Of a stretch of 64,000 bases of DNA, positions 48,961 through 58,026 are shown piece by piece. This stretch comes from Marinobacter sp. F4206 (lineage in GTDB: Bacteria > Pseudomonadota > Gammaproteobacteria > Pseudomonadales > Oleiphilaceae), in assembly GCF_019392195.1 (NCBI RefSeq), contig NZ_JAHXKI010000002.1, forward strand, positions 496,001-560,000. Direction: 5' to 3'. Within the stretch, counting starts at the first letter, position 1. Each line of letters begins with the position of its first letter. The position numbers and the translations under genes are program-made. The notes beneath the pieces were generated by a model that saw only the letters and a list, made by a program, of their open reading frames with translations, was not told the DNA's origin and ran no database searches.

Positions 48961-49007
48961 CGTGCAGCATCAGCAAACCTATCTCCGGTTAAGGACGTAC
49001 ATCTGGC

Positions 49008-50321
49008 ATGGCAAAAAAACCGGTAACCTCCCGACGTGGGCGATTTCTGAAACTCGCAGGCATGACTGCATCCGTCGCCGGTCAGTATGCTGGCCAGCGG
49101 GCGCGCCGGATATTTCGTAGCGAGAATGACGAAGGCGCCCAGAGCGAGAGCTATACGCGGATGGCCGGACAGATTGCCGACACCCTGGGTGAGCTGAAAG
49201 GCGCGGTCATGAAGGTGGGGCAGATTGCCTCCCAGACCCAGGATTTTCTTCCGAAGGAATTCTCCGACGCCCTGCAGACGCTTCAGAAAGAAGCTCCGCC
49301 CATGCCTTTCGAGGTGATCGTTGAGCAGATTGAATCGGAGCTGGGCAAACCCGTTCCAGAGCTCTTCGAATACCTCCAGGAGAAGCCCTACGCCGCCGCC
49401 TCAATCGGGCAGGTTCACCGTGCTCGCCTGTATGACGGCACCGATGTCATCGTGAAAGTTCAGTATCCGGGCGTGGACGAATCCTGCGACTCGGACCTGA
49501 AACAGCTGCGAATGACGCTCAAGCTCGGAGGGCTTCTGAAGATGCCCAAAGAGGCCGTGGATCAGCTGTTTGGTGAGATCAGGGAACGGCTCAAGGAAGA
49601 ACTCGATTACGTCAACGAAGCAGAGAACATCCGGTTGTTCCGGACGTTTCACGAGAACGATGACTGGGTGATCATCCCGTCCGTGATCGACAGTCACTCG
49701 ACCCGGCGGGTGCTGACTCTCGAGCTGGTCGAAGGCGACCATGTCAGCGAGGTCACGCCCGATCGCTATGATCAGGAGACCATCAATCTCATTGGCCAGC
49801 GCATCTTCACCACCATGGCCGACCAGCTATTCCGCTTCCAGTGCATCCACGGGGATCCCCACGCCGGCAACTTCGCCTATCGGCCGGACGGCTCGATCAT
49901 CATGTACGACTTCGGCTGTGTGAAAAAACTGAAACCGGGAATTGTCGAGTCCTACCGCAAGGCGCTGGTTGCCGCGCTGAAAGAGGATTACCGGGCGCTC
50001 GACCGCCATCTTATCGATCTGGGTGCCCGGGTAGAAAGCCAGCCTGCCGTGGACGAAGCCTATTACGCGATGTGGCGCGACATCCTGATTGTCCCCTTCG
50101 ATCAGGACGAACCCTATGATTTTGCCGAGGCGGACCTGCACAAACACGTAGCGGCGAAGACCAGCACCGTCTTCAAGTACCTGGATTACTTCAAGCCACC
50201 GGTGGAAAGTATCTTTATTGACCGGATGATTGCCGGCCACTACTGGATGCTCAAGCGGCTGGGGGTACAGGCAGCGTTTCGGGCCGAACTCGAAAGGTAC
50301 CTCGAGACAACACCCGGATAA
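49008..50321 (+). CDS. AarF/ABC1/UbiB-family atypical kinase
   Basis: This 437-residue protein belongs to the UbiB/ADCK family, which supports ubiquinone or lipid metabolism. The KxGQ motif is in AVMKVGQIASQTQDFLP near residue 70. AAASIGQVHRA replaces the usual glycine-rich loop, and CIHGDPHAGNFAY and YDFGCVK are the catalytic loops. It has no C-terminal membrane helices, unlike UbiB itself, so it is a second, soluble or peripheral ABC1 protein. It stands downstream of the FAH gene. Confidence 0.92.
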   Translation: MAKKPVTSRRGRFLKLAGMTASVAGQYAGQRARRIFRSENDEGAQSESYTRMAGQIADTLGELKGAVMKVGQIASQTQDFLPKEFSDALQTLQKEAPPMPFEVIVEQIESELGKPVPELFEYLQEKPYAAASIGQVHRARLYDGTDVIVKVQYPGVDESCDSDLKQLRMTLKLGGLLKMPKEAVDQLFGEIRERLKEELDYVNEAENIRLFRTFHENDDWVIIPSVIDSHSTRRVLTLELVEGDHVSEVTPDRYDQETINLIGQRIFTTMADQLFRFQCIHGDPHAGNFAYRPDGSIIMYDFGCVKKLKPGIVESYRKALVAALKEDYRALDRHLIDLGARVESQPAVDEAYYAMWRDILIVPFDQDEPYDFAEADLHKHVAAKTSTVFKYLDYFKPPVESIFIDRMIAGHYWMLKRLGVQAAFRAELERYLETTPG

Positions 50322-50327
50322 CCGGCC

Positions 50328-50795
50328 TCAGAAATAGCCCACCAGACGGCCAAGCAGCAGTGCCATTATCCATCCGCAAAGAGAAATCAGGGCGCTCGCT
50401 CGCAGGCCGGCAGTGACGCCACCATTCTCCACCACGGAACCGTAACGGGCCATCACGACAGCAATATTCACCAGGCTCGCCAGGATCACCAGCAACTTCG
50501 ACTGGAACCAGACGGACTCAAGGTAATCGGACGCCCGGGTGAGAAACAAAAGGCTTCCGGTGACAATAGCCAGCGCCAGCCCCGTAGCAGCGGACACCCT
50601 CAGCACACGCCAGAACGGCGCCAGAGGCAGGGCCTTCCAGAGTCCCAACAGCCTCAGATCCAGAGGCACAATCCCGCCCACCAGAAGGGCGATCCCGAGA
50701 ATGTGCCCGGCGTTAACCAACGGATAAAGCCAAACCGATTCCCCCAGGGCCTGGGCCAGAGCCGTCTGTTCAAGCGCGCGAACAAATTCCGGCAT
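50328..50795 (-). CDS. Small four-helix membrane protein of unknown function
   Basis: This 155-residue protein has about four membrane segments. It resembles membrane proteins annotated only as domains of unknown function (DUF6644 or DUF2214-like, from memory). Histidine in NAGHILGIALLVGG lies within the first helix. It starts 14 bp after the end of the DUF6152-like gene on the same strand, so the two are probably cotranscribed. No function can be inferred. Confidence 0.75.
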   Translation of the reverse strand: MPEFVRALEQTALAQALGESVWLYPLVNAGHILGIALLVGGIVPLDLRLLGLWKALPLAPFWRVLRVSAATGLALAIVTGSLLFLTRASDYLESVWFQSKLLVILASLVNIAVVMARYGSVVENGGVTAGLRASALISLCGWIMALLLGRLVGYF

Positions 50796-50809
50796 CCCAA
50801 CGGGACCGG

Positions 50810-51190
50810 TCAGGACGGCCGATCCGGGTAGAGAGCATAGTCCTGACCATTGATCACCAGGCGTTCGGCCTTGACCAGGCGCTCACCCTCTTTGGCAGAG
50901 CGATGCCCGTGGACGGTCACTTCACGCCCCTCCGACAGCAGGTCCGCCGTCAGTCCCGCGCGCTCGTTGCGCCAGGGTTGACCCACCTCGATCAGCCACC
51001 TCTCACCATCCACCTCAAGAGTCACTTCACCGTGGGGGTTGCCAAGACGCTTGGAAACTACGGTCCCGGTAATCTCGAATTCCTGATCGGTGGCCCAGCC
51101 CCAGCCATGGTGGGCTGTCACCAGACCGGAACCGAACAGGAGAAAAACAGGAAAAACGAACCAGACAATTGAACGAACGCCACGCAGCAT
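50810..51190 (-). CDS. Small periplasmic DUF6152-like protein
   Basis: This 126-residue exported protein has a signal peptide ending near GLVTAHHGWGW. The mature part is a small beta-barrel-like domain with FEITGTVVSKRLGNPHGEVTLEVDG. Histidines near the new N-terminus (HHGWGW) could bind metal, in the style of other proteins of this family. The start at 51190 has GGGAGGG upstream and was preferred to one ten codons earlier. It lies in front of a small membrane protein gene. Confidence 0.8.
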   Translation of the reverse strand: MLRGVRSIVWFVFPVFLLFGSGLVTAHHGWGWATDQEFEITGTVVSKRLGNPHGEVTLEVDGERWLIEVGQPWRNERAGLTADLLSEGREVTVHGHRSAKEGERLVKAERLVINGQDYALYPDRPS

Positions 51191-51270
51191 GGATCTGCCC
51201 TCCCGGAGATGCGTACTCACCTGAGATTAGCCCAGGACCGGGATATGAGACAGCAGGAAGCCCCGCGGGT

Positions 51271-51948
51271 TCAGGGCAGACCCGCGACCCAATCAGCTAC
51301 GCCCTCGCAGGCACCTTTGCAGATGAACCGGGCCCGGGACACCGAGGCCGGTTCGCCGGGGTCTACGACGGTAATGGGAATTTCCCGGTCCACCTCGTAC
51401 ACCAGGCCAGCGGCTGGATACACCTGCAGCGAGGTACCCACAATCAACAGCTGGTCGGCAGAGCGCACCACCTCCGCCGCTCTGTCCAGCATCGGAACCT
51501 CTTCACCGAACCAGACGATGTGGGGTCGAAGCTGGGCACCGCGCTCGCAGGTGTCGCCCTGGCGGATATCCCGATAGCCAATGTCGTAGACCAGCTCCGG
51601 GTGCCGGGAACTGCGGGCCTTGGTGAGTTCACCGTGGAGATGGATCACATTGCTGGATCCGCCGCGCTCATGCAGGTCATCCACGTTCTGGGTGACCACG
51701 GTCACCCGATACCGGGATTCCAGCTCTGCCAACAGGCGATGCGCCTGATTGGACTGCGCGGATTCAAGCTGGCGGCGGCGATCGTTGTAGAACCGCAGCA
51801 CCAGCTCCTGATTGCGGGCAAACGCCTCGGGCGTGGCCACGTCGTAAACACTGTGCTCCTCCCACAGCCCGCCGTTATCACGGAAGGTGGAGAGTCCGCT
51901 TTCGGCACTGATACCAGCGCCGGTGAGTACGACGATATGGTTTTGCAT
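51271..51948 (-). CDS. cobB: Sirtuin-type NAD-dependent protein deacylase, zinc cysteines lost
   Basis: CobB-type sirtuins remove acetyl or succinyl groups from lysines using NAD. The 225-residue protein has TGAGISAESGLSTFRD, TQNVDDLHERGG and catalytic His105 in HLHGEL. Tyr54 and Arg57 in FYNDRRRQ match the residues that give desuccinylase activity. In the zinc region (about 108-140) only Cys134 is present, so the usual four-cysteine site is missing. Its ATG overlaps by 1 bp the stop codon of the dehydrogenase gene upstream, indicating coupled translation. Confidence 0.92.
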   Translation of the reverse strand: MQNHIVVLTGAGISAESGLSTFRDNGGLWEEHSVYDVATPEAFARNQELVLRFYNDRRRQLESAQSNQAHRLLAELESRYRVTVVTQNVDDLHERGGSSNVIHLHGELTKARSSRHPELVYDIGYRDIRQGDTCERGAQLRPHIVWFGEEVPMLDRAAEVVRSADQLLIVGTSLQVYPAAGLVYEVDREIPITVVDPGEPASVSRARFICKGACEGVADWVAGLP

Positions 51949-53351
51949 CAGTCGAAGATCTTCCCGGGGTTCATGATGCCCGCAGGGTCAAACACCTGCT
52001 TGATGCCTCTCAGGTAGGCAATTTCTGACTCGCTGCGGGTGTACTGCAGATAGGGCTTCTTGGTCATGCCCACGCCATGCTCGGCCGACACACTGCCCTG
52101 GTAGCGCTCGACAATCTCGAACACCCACTTGTTGACCTGCTGGCACTTCTCGAAGAAGTCCTCTTTGGCCATGGCTTCAGGCTTGAGGATATTGAGGTGC
52201 AGGTTGCCATCGCCAATATGGCCGAACCAGATGATTTCGAAATCCGGGTAGTGTTCGGTCACCACGGCATCGATTTCCTCGAGGAATCCGGGAACCTTGG
52301 AAACCACCACGGAAATATCGTTCTTGTAAGGCGTACGGGGCGCGATGGATTCTGAAATCCGTTCCCGCAACTGCCACAGGTTCTGGGCCTGGGTTTCACT
52401 CTGGCTGATGACGCCGTCGAGCACCCAGCCATTCTCGACGCATTGCTCGAACAGGGACATCGCATCGTCCATCACCTGATCGGAAACGGCTTCAAACTCC
52501 AGCAGCGCATAGTATGGCGCCTCGGTCTCGAATGGCGCCTGAACCTGTCCGTGAGCCAAGACATGCCCCATGGCCTGGTGCGAGAAGAACTCATACGCGG
52601 TCAGATCGATCTGCTTCTGGAAGGTCTGGAGTACGTCCATGGTGTTGGTCAGATCGTTCAGACCCAACACCAATACGGTCAGGTTATCGGGCTTTCGGGA
52701 AAGCTTCATGGTGGCTTCGGTGATAAAGCCCAGCGTTCCTTCCGCACCAATGAACAGATGGCGCAGGTCGTAGCCGGTGTTGTTCTTGGCCAGATCCTTG
52801 TTGAGGTCGAGAACGTCACCCTTTCCGGTGACCACCTTCAGACCCGCGACCCAGTCACGACTCATGCCGTAGCGAATGACCTTGATGCCACCGGCGTTCG
52901 TGGACAGGTTGCCGCCCAGCTGACTGGACCCCGCCGACGCGAAATCCACGGGATAGTAGAGACCGTTCTCTTCGGCAAAGTTCTGGAGCTGTTCCGTGAC
53001 CACACCTGCCTGACAGCGAACCGTGCGGTCGCTGGCGTTGAATTCCAGAATCTGGTTCATGTTATCGAACGCGACCACCACCTCGCCGTTAGCCGCAACC
53101 GCGCCGGCACTCAAGCCGGTTCGACCGCCCGAGGGTACCAGGGCCACCTGATTCTGATTGGCAAACTGTACCAGGGCCTGAACCTGTTCGGTGGTCTTGG
53201 GCAGAACAATTGCCACCGGCTCCGGAGGATAGATTTTGGTCCAGTCCTTGCCGTAGTTCTCAAGATCAGCGGGGTCAGTCAGCACCTTACCGGCGTTGTC
53301 ACCGGAAGCCACCAGCTCTTTCAGGGAAGCAATGATCTGTTCGGAATTCAT
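51948..53351 (-). CDS. FAD-binding oxidase, D-2-hydroxyglutarate dehydrogenase-like
   Basis: This 467-residue flavoprotein belongs to the GlcD/D-lactate dehydrogenase family. The FAD-binding part includes VALVPSGGRTGLSAGAVAANGEV. The C-terminal part has the metal-site motifs HIGDGNLHLNI and SAEHGVGMTKKPYL. It is divergent from serA, and the homologous pair in Pseudomonas (PA0316-PA0317) recycles D-2-hydroxyglutarate made by SerA. That makes D-2-hydroxyglutarate dehydrogenase the best call. It is cotranscribed with the sirtuin gene. Confidence 0.88.
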   Translation of the reverse strand: MNSEQIIASLKELVASGDNAGKVLTDPADLENYGKDWTKIYPPEPVAIVLPKTTEQVQALVQFANQNQVALVPSGGRTGLSAGAVAANGEVVVAFDNMNQILEFNASDRTVRCQAGVVTEQLQNFAEENGLYYPVDFASAGSSQLGGNLSTNAGGIKVIRYGMSRDWVAGLKVVTGKGDVLDLNKDLAKNNTGYDLRHLFIGAEGTLGFITEATMKLSRKPDNLTVLVLGLNDLTNTMDVLQTFQKQIDLTAYEFFSHQAMGHVLAHGQVQAPFETEAPYYALLEFEAVSDQVMDDAMSLFEQCVENGWVLDGVISQSETQAQNLWQLRERISESIAPRTPYKNDISVVVSKVPGFLEEIDAVVTEHYPDFEIIWFGHIGDGNLHLNILKPEAMAKEDFFEKCQQVNKWVFEIVERYQGSVSAEHGVGMTKKPYLQYTRSESEIAYLRGIKQVFDPAGIMNPGKIFD

Positions 53352-53543
53352 GAATGCGTCAGTCTCGTCAAGGTTGGTCCGGAGGCCTGAAAACCGGCGG
53401 TTTTCGGAGCAGTTGATTCAGGCAAACCGGCGCGCTGTGAAATTCTGCGTTTATGGTATCATACCGCCCCTGTTCTGTGAGCCAGCCCTGACGATCACTG
53501 GCCACAGGTCATTTCACGTGACGAAAGGTTCGGAAGCAAGCCC

Positions 53544-54773
53544 ATGTCAAATACGTCTCTCGAAAAGAGCAAAATCCGGATCCTGCTGCTGGAAGGCGTG
53601 CATCAATCTGCCATTGATACCCTGAACGCTGCAGGCTACACCAACATCGAGTATCTGACTCACTCGCTGGCCGAGGAAGACCTGATTGAGAAGATTGCCG
53701 ATGCGCACTTCGTTGGGATTCGCTCGCGCACCCAGCTGACCGAGAAAGTATTTGAAGCTGCCAACAAGCTGGTGGCCGTGGGCTGTTTCTGCATCGGCAC
53801 CAACCAGGTCGACCTGCAGGCCGCGACCCGTCGGGGTATTGCCGTTTTCAACGCACCCTTCTCGAACACGCGCAGTGTGGCCGAACTGGTTCTGGCGCAA
53901 GCCATCCTGCTGCTGCGCGGCGTGCCGGAGAAGAGTGCCAAGGCCCATCGCGGTGAATGGCTGAAATCCGCCAAGGACAGCTACGAGATCCGTGGCAAGA
54001 AACTGGGCATCATCGGGTACGGCAACATCGGTACGCAGTTCAGTGTGCTCGCCGAAGGACTGGGCATGGACGTCTACTTCTATGACGTGGTGTCCAAGCT
54101 GCCGATCGGCAACGCGACTCAGGTAGGCACCCTGCAGGAACTGCTCAACATCGCCGACGTGGTGAGCCTGCACGTGCCGGAAACCCCGGCCACGAAATAC
54201 ATGTTCAAGGCGGAGCAGTTCGCACAGATGAAGCCGGGCTCCATCCTGATGAACGCTTCGCGCGGCACCGTGGTCGACATCGATGCGCTTGCCGACGCAC
54301 TGCAGAGCGGCAAACTACTGGGCGCCGCGATCGACGTTTTCCCGGTAGAGCCAAAGTCGAACACCGAAGAATTTGTCTCACCGCTCCGTGAGTTCGACAA
54401 TGTCATCCTGACCCCGCATGTCGGCGGCTCAACCATTGAAGCCCAGGAAAACATTGGCCGCGAAGTAGCCGAGAAGCTCGCCATGTACAGCGACAACGGC
54501 ACCTCCGTTTCCTCGGTCAACTTCCCGGAAGTGGCACTGCCGTCTCACCCGAACCAGCACCGTCTGCTGCACATCCACGAGAACGTGCCGGGCGTGATGT
54601 CCGAAATCAACCAGGTGTTCTCGGAGAACGAGATCAACGTCTGTGGCCAGTACCTGCAGACCAAGGAAGACATTGGCTATGTCGTCGTCGACGTCGACAA
54701 GGAATACGGCGAGCTGGCGCTGGAAAAGCTGCGTCAGGTCAAGGGCACGATTCGCTGCCGGGTCCTGTTCTGA
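53544..54773 (+). CDS. serA: D-3-phosphoglycerate dehydrogenase
   Basis: SerA catalyses the first step of serine synthesis and in Pseudomonas also reduces 2-ketoglutarate to D-2-hydroxyglutarate to drive the reaction. The 409-residue protein has the catalytic domain, a nucleotide-binding domain with GKKLGIIGYGNIGTQ, the active-site region LTPHVGGSTIEAQENIG, and a C-terminal ACT domain for serine feedback. The start MSNTSLEKSKIRILLLEG fits E. coli-type SerA. A GGTATCATACC palindrome (53455-53465) lies in its promoter region. A strong terminator follows. Confidence 0.96.
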   Translation: MSNTSLEKSKIRILLLEGVHQSAIDTLNAAGYTNIEYLTHSLAEEDLIEKIADAHFVGIRSRTQLTEKVFEAANKLVAVGCFCIGTNQVDLQAATRRGIAVFNAPFSNTRSVAELVLAQAILLLRGVPEKSAKAHRGEWLKSAKDSYEIRGKKLGIIGYGNIGTQFSVLAEGLGMDVYFYDVVSKLPIGNATQVGTLQELLNIADVVSLHVPETPATKYMFKAEQFAQMKPGSILMNASRGTVVDIDALADALQSGKLLGAAIDVFPVEPKSNTEEFVSPLREFDNVILTPHVGGSTIEAQENIGREVAEKLAMYSDNGTSVSSVNFPEVALPSHPNQHRLLHIHENVPGVMSEINQVFSENEINVCGQYLQTKEDIGYVVVDVDKEYGELALEKLRQVKGTIRCRVLF

Positions 54774-54790
54774 TCAGGGCTTAACACTGG

Positions 54791-54820
54791 AAAACCGGAG
54801 CCATGGCTCCGGTTTTTTTT
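54791..54820 (+). terminator. Intrinsic terminator after serA
   Basis: CCGGAGCC and GGCTCCGG form a perfect stem around AT, followed by eight Ts. It lies about 20 bp past the serA stop. Confidence 0.92.
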
Positions 54821-54965
54821 ATGCCTAACAGGCCAAAGCCCGGCAAACGAGAGCAGCTTCACCAAACTTTAATCCGCCTGCCCTTGAGATTACCGACACT
54901 GCGTCCATGCTCTAGGTAGTGATACGAAACACATTCATTGGCGTGTCACCGCACAGGAGGTATCC

Positions 54966-55250
54966 ATGTCCCTGAAAGATTCACTGCAGCGCAAACTGGA
55001 AACCCAGACCGAACACTGGAGCAAGCAAATCGACAGCTTGCGCGCAGATGCCGAGACCAAGATGGCAAAAGCGAAGGACGACCAGGCCGAGGCCGAAGTC
55101 CAGAAGGAGTTCTCGGAAAAGATCCAGTCTCTGGAAGATCAGATCGAGACCGCCCGCACGAAGCTCAACGAGCTCAGGGATTCAGGCGAAGACCAGCTCG
55201 CCGACCTGAAGAAACGTATCGACGACTGGCTGCCCAGCAACACCAACTGA
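54966..55250 (+). CDS. Small coiled-coil protein of unknown function
   Basis: This 94-residue protein is almost entirely a charged coiled coil, with no membrane segment or signal. LRADAETKMAKAKDDQAEAE and IQSLEDQIETARTKLNEL show the heptad pattern. The ribosome site AGGAGGT, 5 nt before the ATG, is nearly ideal, so strong translation is expected. It is a single-gene unit bounded by terminators on both sides. I know no defined function; a stress or cell-envelope role is possible but unsupported. Confidence 0.85.
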   Translation: MSLKDSLQRKLETQTEHWSKQIDSLRADAETKMAKAKDDQAEAEVQKEFSEKIQSLEDQIETARTKLNELRDSGEDQLADLKKRIDDWLPSNTN

Positions 55251-55288
55251 GTGTTGCCCACTCGAATCCATAACGGCCAAAGCAGGCA

Positions 55289-55328
55289 CAAAAAAAGCGC
55301 GGCAACCGAAGCTGCCGCGCTTTTTTTC
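55289..55328. terminator. Bidirectional intrinsic terminator
   Basis: AGCGCGGCA pairs with TGCCGCGCT across an 8-nt loop. An A-run precedes and a T-run follows the stem, so it can serve both the coiled-coil gene and the convergent OmpA-family gene. Confidence 0.92.
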
Positions 55329-55345
55329 CAGCCTTGATACCGGTA

Positions 55346-56002
55346 TTACTGCATCGGTACCAGGGTCAATTCCACCCGACGGTTCTGCTCGCGACCTGCG
55401 GCATTATCGTTGGATGCAATGGGGTAACGCTCTCCGTAGCCGACGGCACGGGTACGCTTGGGCTCGATACCGCGATTCAGCAGGAAATCCCGAACCGAAC
55501 CGGCCCGACGCTCGCTCAGCAGCTGGTTGTAGCTCTGGGAGCCGGAGCTGTCAGTATGGCCTTCGATCTGGATAATGGTCTTGTCGAATTCCTTCAGGAC
55601 CAGTGACACGGAATCCAGCGTGTCGGTGAACGACGGCTTGATCGAGGACTGGTTCAGGTCGAAGGTGATGTTACCGGGCATGATCAGCTCGATCTCATCG
55701 CCATTTCGAACCACACGTACGCCGGAACCTTCAAGTTTGCGACGCAGTTCAGCTTCCTGCTTGTCCATGTAGTAGCCAATGCCACCGCCGACCGCGGCAC
55801 CACTGGCTGCACCGATCAGGGCACCCTTGCCCCGGTCACTTTTGCTCGAAGTCGCTGCGCCAATAGCCGCACCGCCCAACGCACCAATGATACTGCCCTT
55901 GGTTGCGCTGGAGGTTTTTTCTTCACCGGTGTACGGATCGTAGGTCATACAACCGCCAAGACCCACGGTCGCCACCGCGAAAGCAAGAATCGTCTTTTTC
56001 AC
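55346..56002 (-). CDS. OmpA-family lipoprotein with glycine-zipper segment (YiaD-like)
   Basis: This 218-residue outer-membrane lipoprotein starts with GTG at 56002, which has AGGAG upstream. Cys18 in VGLGGCMTYD is the lipid site. A glycine-rich zipper region (about 38-85) with GSIIGALGGAAIGAA precedes the OmpA C-terminal domain (about 105-215). QIEGHTDSSGSQSYNQLLSE and GIEPKRTRAVGYGE in that domain should bind peptidoglycan. An earlier TTG start adds 16 residues and lacks a ribosome site. It lies 20 bp before the end of the next gene's coding frame on the same strand. Confidence 0.92.
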   Translation of the reverse strand: MKKTILAFAVATVGLGGCMTYDPYTGEEKTSSATKGSIIGALGGAAIGAATSSKSDRGKGALIGAASGAAVGGGIGYYMDKQEAELRRKLEGSGVRVVRNGDEIELIMPGNITFDLNQSSIKPSFTDTLDSVSLVLKEFDKTIIQIEGHTDSSGSQSYNQLLSERRAGSVRDFLLNRGIEPKRTRAVGYGERYPIASNDNAAGREQNRRVELTLVPMQ

Positions 56003-56021
56003 AGCATTCTCCTGTGCTTGT

Positions 56022-57053
56022 TTATTCACGGCCTGCCGGGGCATCCCCAACAGTCTGCGCCGCCTCGTTCAAAAACGTGTCAATGATGGTATTGAATACC
56101 GTCGCCTGCAAATCCTGAGCTTCGTTCACTAAATGATGACGACCGTCAGGGATTCTGAGTTCCTCGACCGAGGAAAATTTGTTGCGAATAATTCGCAGAT
56201 TGTGCTCCCAGTCCACGGTCAGGTCCTTTTCACCCTGAATCACCGTGATCGGGAAATCCACCGGACGCGCCGATTCTATGTGAGGCACCCAGCTGCGCAG
56301 CGCGCTCACCCAGTCCACGTGTACGGCCCTCGCCTGCAGCGGATCATGCTCGCGCAGAAAACTCAGGAAACGAGAGTTGCTGCTGTTATCCGAAAACGCC
56401 CGGCGCCATCGGGTGATGAATGGCTTCATCAGGCTGTGAAGCACCTTTGCACCAAGCCAGCCAACCGGACGGACCAGGGGCGCCAGCAAGACCACACTGC
56501 GGAACGCCGACGTGTCCCGGGAAAGGTGGTTGGATAACAGGTAATCAATCAGGATCGCCCCTCCGGTACTCTGGCCAACCGCGAACCAGGGATCACGCAC
56601 CTTGGTTTTCACGTGGTTCATGACATCCGACAGCACACTCTGGTACTCAAGGAAACTCCCGATGGCCGCTGGCGTTCCACTGGACAACCCATGACCCGGC
56701 TGATCGTAGGCCAGAACGTCGAACCCCGCCCCGAGGCACCGATCAATGAGCTGGCTGTAAAGTCCAACATGGTCAAAATAACCATGAAGGATAAAGACCG
56801 TGCCCCTCTGACTGGAGGATTCGGGCAGCCGGTAGTAGTGAACCATGACCTGGTGGCGACCCGCCTCAACGTAGCCCTGGTGATAACTCACTTCCGGGTG
56901 CTCCACCCACAGGTCCAGACCATAGAACCGGCAGTAGGCAACCATCTCGTCACCAAGCTCTCTTGGCGCGGCGGGATCAAACGGCTCCAGTCGATCCAAC
57001 AGGGAATGCCTGTCCCAATCCGGGATTTCTATGGTATCTGTTTTCCAGTACAC
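56022..57053 (-). CDS. Alpha/beta hydrolase, lysophospholipase-like
   Basis: This 343-residue enzyme has the serine-hydrolase fold of bacterial PldB/monoglyceride lipase-type proteins. The nucleophile lies in FAVGQSTGGAIL, the acid is probably in VIQGEKDLTVDW, and the histidine in IPDGRHHLVNEA. HGYFDHVGLYSQLIDR is the oxyanion-hole region. There is no signal peptide. Its stop is 20 bp upstream of the OmpA-family gene start, so they could share a transcript. Substrate is inferred only at the level of lipid esters. Confidence 0.87.
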   Translation of the reverse strand: MYWKTDTIEIPDWDRHSLLDRLEPFDPAAPRELGDEMVAYCRFYGLDLWVEHPEVSYHQGYVEAGRHQVMVHYYRLPESSSQRGTVFILHGYFDHVGLYSQLIDRCLGAGFDVLAYDQPGHGLSSGTPAAIGSFLEYQSVLSDVMNHVKTKVRDPWFAVGQSTGGAILIDYLLSNHLSRDTSAFRSVVLLAPLVRPVGWLGAKVLHSLMKPFITRWRRAFSDNSSNSRFLSFLREHDPLQARAVHVDWVSALRSWVPHIESARPVDFPITVIQGEKDLTVDWEHNLRIIRNKFSSVEELRIPDGRHHLVNEAQDLQATVFNTIIDTFLNEAAQTVGDAPAGRE

Positions 57054-57132
57054 GTAGAGTTAAACGCCTGTCATGATTGATTAATAAGCAATTTGATCTG
57101 CAATCCTAACGCATAGCGGGGGTAGAACACAG

Positions 57133-58026
57133 ATGCTTCAACATCTTCTCGAGGCCGGTCTTCGCCAAACCATGAGACGCCTTGTGCGCCCCATGCTTCA
57201 CCCGGCCGTGCCGGTAACGCTTCAGCGATCACTGGTCCGACAAGCCTATCGCACATCCATACCTCCACGCGGCTGCCGGTTTGACCAGGACACGATCGCC
57301 GGCATTCCAGTCACCCGCAGCAGCTTTGACACTGATACCAACGGCGTGGTGCTCTACCTGCACGGCGGCGGCTACATCATAGGTTCATCCAGCACCCACC
57401 GGGGGCTCACCGGACACCTGGCCAAAACCACCGGTTGCCAGATCATCACCCCCGACTATCGGCTGGCACCAGAGCATCCATTCCCCGCCGCACTCGATGA
57501 CGCCGAGGCAGTCTACACGACGCTGCTCGAGCAAGGCTACAAGCCTGAGCAGATTGCCGTGGCCGGGGATTCGGCCGGGGGCGGCCTGAGCGTTGCCCTG
57601 GCCATGCGACTCCGGGACAAGCAACTGCCCTTGCCCTCCTCACTCACCGTGTTCTCGCCCTGGGTGGATCTCAGCCAACAACAGCTTTATTCGCCCGAAT
57701 GCGAACCGGTACTTCAGGCCCGGTGGACCGAAAAATCCGCGCAGTCATACAGCGCCGGCGAACCTCTCACCAATCCGCTGATTTCCCCGGTATTCGGTGA
57801 TCTGACTGACCTGCCGCCGCTGCTAATCCAGGTTGGCAGTGAAGAAATCCTGCTTAACGACGCTGAGCGGCTTGCGGCTGTCGCCCAGCGGGATAACGTG
57901 CAAACCAGACTCGAAGTGTTTAACAGTCTATGGCACGTGTTCCAGGTTCACAGCGGACAGCTTGACCGTGCCACCGAGGCCCTCGAGGACGCGGGCGCTC
58001 ACATCAGACGTCATCTGGCAGACTGA
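57133..58026 (+). CDS. Alpha/beta hydrolase of the hormone-sensitive lipase family
   Basis: This 297-residue esterase has the family IV pattern: [12 protein letters not shown] for the oxyanion hole and [15 protein letters not shown] for the nucleophile serine. The acid lies in [15 protein letters not shown] and the histidine in [12 protein letters not shown]. No signal peptide is seen, so it is probably a cytoplasmic short-chain ester hydrolase. It is divergent from the lysophospholipase-like gene, and its 3' end overlaps the convergent GIY-YIG gene by 23 bp. Confidence 0.92.
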   Translation: MLQHLLEAGLRQTMRRLVRPMLHPAVPVTLQRSLVRQAYRTSIPPRGCRFDQDTIAGIPVTRSSFDTDTNGVVLYLHGGGYIIGSSSTHRGLTGHLAKTTGCQIITPDYRLAPEHPFPAALDDAEAVYTTLLEQGYKPEQIAVAGDSAGGGLSVALAMRLRDKQLPLPSSLTVFSPWVDLSQQQLYSPECEPVLQARWTEKSAQSYSAGEPLTNPLISPVFGDLTDLPPLLIQVGSEEILLNDAERLAAVAQRDNVQTRLEVFNSLWHVFQVHSGQLDRATEALEDAGAHIRRHLAD

